This document shows positions 58,153-64,000 of a stretch of 64,000 bases of DNA, piece by piece. Numbering within the stretch: position 1 is the first letter of the stretch; each line of letters begins with the position of its first letter. The position numbers and the translations under genes were made by a program. The DNA lies in assembly GCA_944548615.1 (NCBI GenBank), contig OX155967.1, forward strand, positions 7,630,024-7,694,023, written 5' to 3'. The notes beneath the pieces are model-generated. The model worked only from the letters and a program-made list of their open reading frames with translations, did not search any database and was not told where the DNA came from. This DNA comes from Micropterix aruncella. Its lineage: Eukaryota > Arthropoda > Insecta > Lepidoptera > Micropterigidae.

Positions 58153-58742
58153 TACGTGTGGCACTCGGGGACTGCCGCCGTAAAGCTATTGCATAGCATT
58201 TTTAACAACTTATGAAATTATAATTATTTATTTATTTTATTTTTTCTGATATCAGATAACTGCGCTCTATCGGAAAACGTTGAAATTATTCCGAATCATT
58301 TGCGGCTGCGGAAGCAAATGATTCGGAATAATTTAAACGTCTACGGATAGATCGCCGGGCACGAATTTTTTATTCGATAAAGCAAAAAAAAACAGATTAT
58401 TCGAAAAAATTCGTAGATAAAAAGATAGATAATTAAATTATCTTTAAAATGGTGCAGGTTTCATAATAATACGCCAGATAGTATTTGCGTAGTAGTCGTT
58501 TTTGTGTTTGGTTAGACCTAATTTCACAAATTAATTACACTATGTAATATAAACAAAATCTAAAATATTCAAAGCTAAGAATATTAGGAAAATGTTCTTG
58601 TTTAACATATATTTTTTTCGCATCGTAAGCAGTACTCGTTTAGGCGTTATTATCAGTTTAAAATCATTAATTTTCGTTAAGAAATTTCTTCATTCGGTCG
58701 CCGCGCTGGCCTAGGCCCGCGATAAAAGCTATGCAATAGCTT
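58153..58742 (+). mobile_element. H600 copy c
   Basis: Full-length copy preceded by a run of A and T. Hairpin around 58264-58355. The few differences from copy b are mainly substitutions. Confidence 0.9.
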
Positions 58743-58843
58743 AAAAACAAAAGAGTAAGAGAAAGAAAAAGAAAAAGTTGTGAGAAGCATATAAAATAAC
58801 CTACCTCAAGTACATATTAGCCATTGTCCAAACAAAAAAAAAA

Positions 58844-59396
58844 TACGTGTGGCACTCGGGGACTGCCGCGGTAAAGCTATTGCATAGCATTTTTAACAAC
58901 TTATGCAATTATAATTATTTATTTATTTTATTTATTTTATTTTTTCTGATATCAGATAACTGCGCTATATCGGAAAACGTTGAAATTATTCCGAACTTCC
59001 GATAGAGCGCCGCGCACGAATTTTTTATTCAATAAAGCAAAAAAAACGGATTATTCGAAAAAAAGTCGTAGATAAAAAGATAGATAATTAAATTATCTTT
59101 AAAATGGTGCAGGTTTCATAATAATACGCCAGATAGTATTTGCGTGGTAGTCGTTTTTGTGTTCGGTTAGACCTAATTTCACAAATTAATTACACTATGT
59201 AATATAAACAAAATCTTAAATATTGAAATCTAAGAATATTAGGAAAATGTTCTAGTTTAACATATATTTTTTTCGAATAGTAAGCAGTACTCGTTTAGAT
59301 GTAATTATCAGTTTAAAATCATTAATTTTCGTTAAGAAATTTCTTCATTCGGTCGCCGCGCTGGCCAGGCCCGCGATAAAAGCTATGCAATAGCTT
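58844..59396 (+). mobile_element. H600 copy d, hairpin deleted
   Basis: Preceded by A10. Most of the central hairpin is missing: ATTCCGAA joins ..CTTCCGATAGAGC directly near 58990-59000, a deletion typical of a palindrome. Confidence 0.9.
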
Positions 59397-60110
59397 AATA
59401 AATAACAACAAATATTTAAGAAATTTTGGTAATGAAGTTTAATGTTAAAATATATTCACATACATATTTAAAAATATAATTATAATGTGTCCACCTAAGT
59501 CTTATTAAGTTACAATTTTTAATATTTGATGTATGGTTAGTCTGTCATGATTCGATAGCCATTTCTTTATTTTATTTATTTTATTTTCCTATGTGCAATC
59601 ATAAATACTTGAAAATCCGCGCTAAATTCGAATAAGAGGCCCTTCGCCGTTGTTACCATTATACCTTGTTGAGGTCACAACCGATAACGCAAATGTGTCC
59701 TGTAAAGAACTTCAAACAGCGCAAGGGGGAAGCTCGACAGTAAAGAACTGCATCAGTATCAGTATCAATTTATTCATTCAGAATACACAATAAAGCATGT
59801 CGTAATAATCAGTTAAAGCTAGTTATGGTATAGTAGAATTCGTCAGTTGTTAATAACATATTGAATTAAAATGAATCAAATAGAATATTAATTTGATTTT
59901 TACTATAATAATATTAAACGCTATTTAAACTAATCTAGTAGAATCTACAGTAGGAGAAGGTAAAGTTCGTATGATCACATGTTAGGTAGCTGCTAAATAA
60001 CGGTGATATGAGCATCGATATACGATCCCCTAGATGTGCCTTTCGTGCTCGAAAATTACACCTTCAAGACCACTGGTGAAAGCCGGCCATTAATAGTTTT
60101 GTTGCAGTTC
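59397..60110. other. Intergenic; possible LINE tail
   Basis: No gene. 59560-59600 and 59755-59800 (TCAGTATCAATTTATTCATT) have the look of inverted LINE 3' ends. The DNA from about 60030 continues at 60962 once the hAT is removed. Confidence 0.4.
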
Positions 60111-60118
60111 GTTGGCAG

Positions 60119-60953
60119 CAGGGTTGGCAAAAACCCGGGTTTAATCAAATAATATCTGCCCACTGGGTTATTTCGGGTTTTTTGGGGGATTTTCGGGCTT
60201 TTTTGGGGAATTTCGGGTTTTTTCGAAGTTAATGAGAATTTTAAATTAATATATTTTAATTTTACATTTTATTTTATTTTATTACTATTTTACTGCATTT
60301 TTGTCTCCCAATCCAAATCTATTTACTTCTGAATAAAGTTGTAACACTACCATGAAGGGAATTCGCCCGAAAATCGTTATTGTCAGTTGTCGGGGAGATC
60401 CCCTTTATTTTCACAACAGGATAAGAGTTAACACTAACAACCGCTAGTGGCGCTGTTTCGGCGCGAAAGTATTGAGAAGAAGTGCAAACGATTTTAGAAC
60501 TAAATAGTGTATATTGAAGGGTATATATAAGGGTCTTTGTCGCTTGAAGAGTATTGTAATCGTTTTGTAATAAATCAAGTTGAGTGTTCTACCGTGTTTT
60601 TGCATCTTCTGCTGCCTATCCACGTAACAATATTATCCATAAGTTATCTTATAAATCATGCCAAAAGTAGTCGGCATTACACTTGTCCGGCCAGTTCTGC
60701 ATCAAAGACTTCTCAACATTTGGAATGGTCTGGAGTAAATTACGGAACAGACTGGGTGTGTCAAAATACATCCTTTTTTTTCTTTTTGATAAAATGTAAT
60801 ATAAATGCTATATCCGTTCATTGATTCAATTATTATAAACAAGTATTTTTTTAAAACCCACATTCGTCAAAAACCCTCGGGTTTTTTCATGTGGGTTTTA
60901 CCCAATTTAACCCAGTAGGTTTTTTCGGATTGGGGAAAATCAAGCCAACCCTG
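60119..60953. mobile_element. hAT element with 8-bp TSD
   Basis: Termini CAGGGTTGGCAAAAACCCGG and CAAGCCAACCCTG; TSD GTTGGCAG at 60111-60118 and 60954-60961. Sub-terminal GGGTTTTTT and ACCC repeats at both ends. 835 bp. A 95-codon frame at 60537-60824 includes TCPASSASKTSQHLEWSGVN; no transposase motif is identified, so it is non-autonomous or decayed. Confidence 0.88.
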
Positions 60954-60961
60954 GTTGGCAG

Positions 60962-61902
60962 AAAGTCGACCGTTTCCAGTGTGAGAGCCGCCACGAAGAA
61001 TATTGGCGCGCTATTCCCCGCGTATACTGTCCAACTTATTGCTGTTACAAGATTTACGAGCAAAGGGTATGTAGAGCCAACTTATCTGTATCTGAGGGCA
61101 TATCTAGCTAAAAATATATCGATGGATATGAGAGCAATATTGGAGTTGGCTAAAATAGGCTTGACACTGTACATACGTTTGAAAAAAAATGCAGAAGTAC
61201 TTCCACGTACACGGGTGAACGTTCATAATAAATCAAAAAGTATTGTTAGTCAACTAGGTACTTTATACAAAAATAATCACATAATATAATAAAAAGTATC
61301 AAAACAAATAGGCAAAAAAAAACTCCCTATAAAGATGGTCAGAAATGTTATGTTAATATTCCCGTTTACCTCTTGGTCATTAATATTAGATTTAGCATAT
61401 ACTTTAGCATTTAAAAATATATTCAGCAGTAAAAGACATTATTTTGTATTTTAAAAAGTACTATTAGGGGGTTGCAGTGTGTATCACGGGATACTCCTGC
61501 AATTGCTATCAGTGCATTTTTCTGCAATATGAAAACCCTAGAACTGTCAGTGACATTCCCCCATATCAGTATACCCTACGTCATATTGACCGAGCCTAGT
61601 CAACCTCTCTTCGCCACTGTTTCTAGGTAGAGAGAGGGAGAGACTCGGTAGAAGAGTGATAAAATATGCGTCTTCCTACGCGCCATGAATGATAATCACC
61701 ATTAATTTCTGCCGAAATACAAAGATATAATTATATTTTCGGTAGTCAAATATACAATAGCAAGATACAATCCATGTAAATTCTGAAGATGTTGCTTACA
61801 GCTCTTGATTACAGCACTTTCGGTATCTCCAGTGGGGTTTTAATTAAAAATCTACACATAACTTCGTTGTCTTAAAATCCCTAGAATAAAGCCTTTAACT
61901 TT
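60962..61902. other. Host DNA around the hAT insertion; unresolved ORF remnant
   Basis: With the hAT removed, a frame from about 60030 through 61289 is mostly open and protein-like (FVLENYTFKTTGE, then STVSSVRAATKNIGALFPAY), but I cannot identify it and it may be an old retroelement. 61290-61900 shows no gene. Confidence 0.3.
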
Positions 61903-62386
61903 TTAAGCTATTGCATAGCTTTTATCGCGGGCCTAGGCCAGCGCGGCGACCGATTGAAGAAATTTCTTAACGAATATTAATGATTTTAAACTGATAATTA
62001 CGTCTAAACGAGTACTGCTTACGATTCGAAAAAAATGTATGTTAAACAAGAACATTTTCCTAATATTCTTAGCTTTGAATATTTTAGATTTTGTTTACAT
62101 TACATAGTGTAATTAATTTGTGAAATTAGGTCTAATCGAACACAAAAACGACTACTACGCAAATACTATCTGGCATATTATTATGAAACCTGCACCACTT
62201 TAAAGATAATTTAATTATCTATCTTTTTATCTACGATTTTTTTCGAATAATCCGTTTTTTCGAGAATAATCTCTATCGGAAGACGTTTTAATTATTCCGA
62301 ATCATTTGCTTTGCAGCCGCAAATGATTCGGAATAATTTCAACGTTTTCCGATAGAGTGCAGTTATATTATATCAGAAAAAATAAA

Positions 62387-63597
62387 TACGTGTGGCACTC
62401 GGGGACTGCCGCGGTAAAGCTATTGCATAGCATTTTTAACAACTTATGCAATTATATTTATTTATTTATTTTATTTATTTTATTTTTTCTGATATCAGAT
62501 AACTGCGCTCTATCGGTAAACGTTGAAATTATTCCGAATCATATGGGGCTGGGGAATCAAATGATTCGGAATAATTCCGATAGAGCGCCGCGCACGAATG
62601 TTATTCAATAAAGCAACAAAACCGGATATTATTCTTTTATTCTTTGACTATTCGAAAAAAATCGTAGATAAAAAATATACGTGTGGCACTCGGGGACTGC
62701 CGCGGTAAAGCTATTGCATAGCATTTTTAACAACGTATGCAATTATAATTATTTATTTATTTTATTTATTTTATTTTTTCTGATATCAGATAACTGCGCT
62801 CTATCGGAAAACGTTGAAATTATTCCGAATTATTTGCGGCTGCGAAAGCAAATGATTCGGAATAATTTAAACGTCTTCCGATAGAGCGCCGCGCACGAAT
62901 TTTTTATTCGATAAAGCAAAAAAAACGGACTATTCGAAAAAAATCGTAGATAAAAAGATAGATAATTAAATTATCTTTAAAATGGTGCAGGTTTCATAAT
63001 AATACGCCAGATAGTATTTGTGTAGTAGTCGTTTTGTGTTCGGTTAGACCTAATTTCACAAATTAATTACACTATGTAATATAAACAAAATATAAAATAT
63101 TCAAAGCTAAGAATATTAGAAAAATGTTCTTGTTTAACATATATTTTTTTCGAATCGTAAGCAGTACTCGTTTAGACGTAATTATCGGTTTAAAATCATT
63201 AATTTTCGTTAAGAAATTTCTTCATTCGGTCGCCGCGCTGGCCTAGGCCCGCGATAAAAGCTATGCAATAGCTTAAAAGATAGATAATTAAATTATCTTT
63301 AAAATGGTACAGGTTTCATAATAATACGCCAGATAGTATTTGCGTAGTAGTCGTTTTTGTGTTCGGTTAGACCTAATTTCACAAATTAATTACACTATGT
63401 AATATAAACAAAATCTAAAATATTCAAAGCTAAAAATATTAGAAAAATGTTCTTGTTTAACATATATTTTTTTCGAATCGTAAGCAGTACTCGATTAGAC
63501 GTAATTATCAGTTTAAAACTATTAATTTTCGTTAAGAAATTTCTTCATTCGGTCGCCGAGCTGGCCTAGGCCCGCGATAAAAGCTATGCAATAGCTT
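62387..63597 (+). mobile_element. H600 copy f, inserted in e, interrupted by g
   Basis: Parts 62387-62677 and 63275-63597. It starts TACGTGTGGC and breaks after ATCGTAGATAAAAA; it resumes with AAAAGATAGATAATTAAATT to GCAATAGCTT. The uninterrupted version is visible in copies b, c and d. Confidence 0.9.
62678..63274 (+). mobile_element. H600 copy g, inserted in f
   Basis: Complete copy, TACGTGTGGCAC to TATGCAATAGCTT, with the hairpin around 62803-62888. Innermost element of the nest, so the most recent. Possible short TSD AAAA(G)ATA. Confidence 0.9.
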
Positions 63598-63704
63598 AAA
63601 AATAAAATAAATGAATAATTATAATTGCATAAGTTGTTAAAAATGCTATGCAATAGCTTTACCGCGGCAGTCCCCGAGTGCCACACGTATTTTTTAGTCA
63701 TTTT

Positions 63705-64000
63705 ATAATATCTTTATTAGTCAACGACTTTTAAAATGATAGGTAGAAAATGAACCTGAAAACATCAAAAAAATTGAACCTGAAAACGCGTTTTTTTAAC
63801 CGATATATTTTTTTTTCTGAATCGAATATAAGAAAACAAAAGAGACTGAAATTGCAATGCAAATAAATTATCGCGCTATTTATACAATACAATTTATTCT
63901 ACTCCAGTAGGTTTGCATTCTTACACTTGGATTGCGTCTAATATTCCCAGTAATGTCAATAATTAAGGGAAATTAACTATCGTGATAGTTTTGACTAATC
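63705..64000. repeat. Duplicate of 56490-56795
   Basis: Direct copy of the AT-rich block downstream of LINE unit 1, continuing past the window edge. It shares TAGTTTTGACTAATC at the end. Confidence 0.8.

Larger units (their letters stand above)
61904..63694 (-). mobile_element. H600 copy e, interrupted by copy f (which contains g)
   Basis: First part 61904-62386 starts AAGCTATTGCATAGC; last part 63598-63694 ends GCCACACGTA then T6. The break falls in ATCAGAAAAAATAAA..; the sequence resumes after copy f with AAAAATAAAATAAATGAATA. AAAAATAAA is repeated on both sides (62378-62386, 63598-63606), a possible 9-bp TSD. Confidence 0.9.

Noticed and set aside
57324..59396. H600 as a tandem satellite
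   Set aside because: Copies are separated by unrelated DNA of ~240 and ~100 bp, occur in both orientations elsewhere, and have empty sites; they are dispersed insertions.
62357..62884. Two similar ORFs of 84 and 67 codons beginning alike
   Set aside because: Both arise from the same H600 sequence; similarity is repeat identity, not a gene family.

Overview
The window looks like AT-rich intergenic DNA from an insect, most likely a butterfly or moth (Lepidoptera). The evidence is the set of element types (lepidopteran-style Helitron ends, mariner, Tc1-like and hAT elements, CR1/Daphne-like LINEs, Penelope-like elements), a short interstitial (CCTAA)n tract matching the insect telomere repeat TTAGG, and the lack of any bacterial gene organisation. 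I found no convincing host gene, tRNA or rRNA. Almost every open frame is transposon-derived, pseudogenic, or a read-through of a simple repeat. Element clade names rest on motif recognition, not on a search.

Layout. 1-6.5 kb: two inverted-repeat MITEs, LINE 3' ends and a hAT element with an 8-bp target duplication (TSD). 6.5-8.7 kb: a mariner pseudogene split by a nested pair of GC-rich retroposons (called R700 here). 9.4-11.9 kb: a tandem AT-rich repeat (E2) interrupted by two LINE tails. 12.2-19.5 kb: a retroelement cluster: (TA)n, a fold-back Penelope-like element reduced to its GIY-YIG endonuclease, (TA)n, an inverted Penelope pair, then a HERO/R2-type LINE with a restriction-like endonuclease. 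20-30 kb: MITEs, LINE remnants, Helitron pieces, a hAT transposase fragment and two small tandem arrays. 30.2-36.0 kb: a Tc1-like element containing an R700 copy and an inverted Penelope, which itself contains a Daphne-like LINE. 36-44.7 kb: more R700 copies, a pogo-like relict, a mariner relict with an internal 97-bp minisatellite, and a Helitron-like segment. 44.7-57 kb: MITEs, two hAT insertions, LINE 3' regions. 57-64 kb: seven copies of a 600-bp hairpin-bearing element (H600), three of them nested inside one another.

Two families stand out. R700 is a roughly 700-bp, GC-rich, non-coding repeat with about ten copies in 64 kb. Its TSDs vary from 8 to 14 bp, which suggests target-primed retrotransposition, but I see no LINE or SINE I can name. 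H600 has no clear terminal inverted repeats, a 16-bp inverted repeat in asymmetric positions, and a strong central hairpin; it inserts beside A-rich runs, including into its own copies. Nested insertions let several boundaries be read against an empty site inside this window.

The relationships are a history of insertion rather than a pathway. Autonomous LINE, PLE, mariner, Tc1, hAT and Helitron relicts could once have mobilised the non-coding families. None of the protein-coding copies appears intact, with the possible exception of long open stretches in the second Penelope.
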